Part shown: in pieces, positions 63,829-64,000 of the stretch | Position numbering within the stretch: position 1 is the first letter of the stretch | Layout of the letters: each line of letters starts with the position of its first letter | Source of the DNA: Geobacter sp. | Lineage (GTDB): Bacteria; Desulfobacterota; Desulfuromonadia; Geobacterales; Pseudopelobacteraceae | Direction of reading: 5' to 3' | Length of the DNA stretch: 64,000 bases | NCBI GenBank assembly: GCA_009684515.1 | Contig: WKKS01000008.1 | Location: 62,001 to 126,000 of the forward strand | Notes under the pieces: model-generated | The model's database searches: none | What the model saw: the letters and a program-made list of their open reading frames with translations, nothing else | Told to the model about the DNA's origin: nothing | Made by a program: the position numbers and the translations under genes

Positions 63829-64000
63829 ATGCCTGAACTTCCTGAAGTAGAAAGTGTCCTCCGTGCGCTGCGTGACAGTACTCCACCTTTGCCGGGACGA
63901 TTGATTCGTGACGCCAACATTCTCTCGAACGTGGTAGTCGCTGGCGACTATTCTGATGTGTTTAACGACGTAGTTGCCGGAATGATCTTTTCCACGATCA
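63829..64000 (+). CDS. mutM: Formamidopyrimidine-DNA glycosylase (partial, runs off the right edge)
   Basis: 57 codons visible. MPELPEVESVLRALR is the invariant start of the Fpg/Nei family, where the initiator-adjacent Pro is the catalytic nucleophile, followed by LPGRLIRDANI. AAAGGA lies 8-9 nt before the ATG. Removes oxidised purines. MutM is the likely member but Nei cannot be excluded because the C-terminal zinc finger is not in the window. Divergent from the cupredoxin gene. Confidence 0.88.
   Translation, partial: MPELPEVESVLRALRDSTPPLPGRLIRDANILSNVVVAGDYSDVFNDVVAGMIFSTI

Noticed and set aside
1-64000. CRISPR arrays, insertion sequences, phage genes, tRNA or rRNA
   Set aside because: Looked for regularly spaced repeats, transposase or integrase motifs and tRNA-like folds in the gaps by eye; none seen. 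A tRNAscan-SE run would be decisive for tRNA.

Overview
The window looks like a stretch of chromosome from a Geobacterales bacterium (Desulfuromonadota; Geobacter/Trichlorobacter-like). This is inferred from gene order and content: secA next to argJ; prs-rplY-pth-ychF; gmk-rpoZ-rel; an AcnB-type aconitase; many receiver-domain proteins; a GEMM-I riboswitch; and three B12-binding radical SAM proteins. No phage, insertion sequence, CRISPR array, rRNA or tRNA was recognised.

Layout. 1-14.3 kb is almost all on the minus strand: trpD (cut by the left edge), a receiver protein with a long acidic linker, a secreted serine hydrolase, argJ, secA, (cspA, plus strand), ychF, pth, rplY, prs, a B12-radical SAM protein and a lipoprotein. 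14.6-18.9 kb (plus) holds a GEMM-I cyclic-di-GMP-type riboswitch, an intrinsic terminator, and a very large secreted protein with a zinc-peptidase motif, Ig-like repeats and a Kelch propeller. 18.9-31.2 kb (minus) holds recC and recB, separated by four clear genes: a glycosyltransferase, a methyltransferase fused to a DUF2284 metal-binding domain, a B12-radical SAM protein and a Tim44-like membrane protein. No recD is present.

31.3-40.7 kb (plus) is housekeeping: yicC, gmk, rpoZ, bifunctional rel, ridA, (rpmB, minus), a DUF218 protein, thrC, a fatty-acid-hydroxylase-family protein and murJ. A tight cluster of three DnaA boxes beside AT-rich DNA follows at about 40.95 kb, then mazG, a zinc-ribbon membrane peptide and a methyltransferase. 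43.3-50.8 kb carries acnB, L-2-hydroxyglutarate oxidase, a double-hotdog thioesterase, a DUF502 membrane protein and a short Hsp70-like protein. A nearly identical 28-bp element followed by a terminator occurs after acnB and again just before the Hsp70-like gene.

51-54.6 kb encodes an HD-GYP response regulator and a hybrid histidine kinase that share a duplicated receiver-plus-linker. 54.8-59.2 kb has two ABC-F proteins around a ParB/sulfiredoxin-like small protein and YaiI. The right end has a D-2-hydroxyacid dehydrogenase, a receiver protein with a degenerate GGDEF domain, a PilZ protein, a coupled cupredoxin/B12-radical SAM pair and the start of mutM.

The most noticeable theme is cyclic-dinucleotide signalling: the riboswitch, HD-GYP, degenerate GGDEF and PilZ. 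RNA-level control is a second theme: a riboswitch terminator, a terminator inside the Hsp70 leader, and a pair of mutually exclusive hairpins after the Hsp70 gene.
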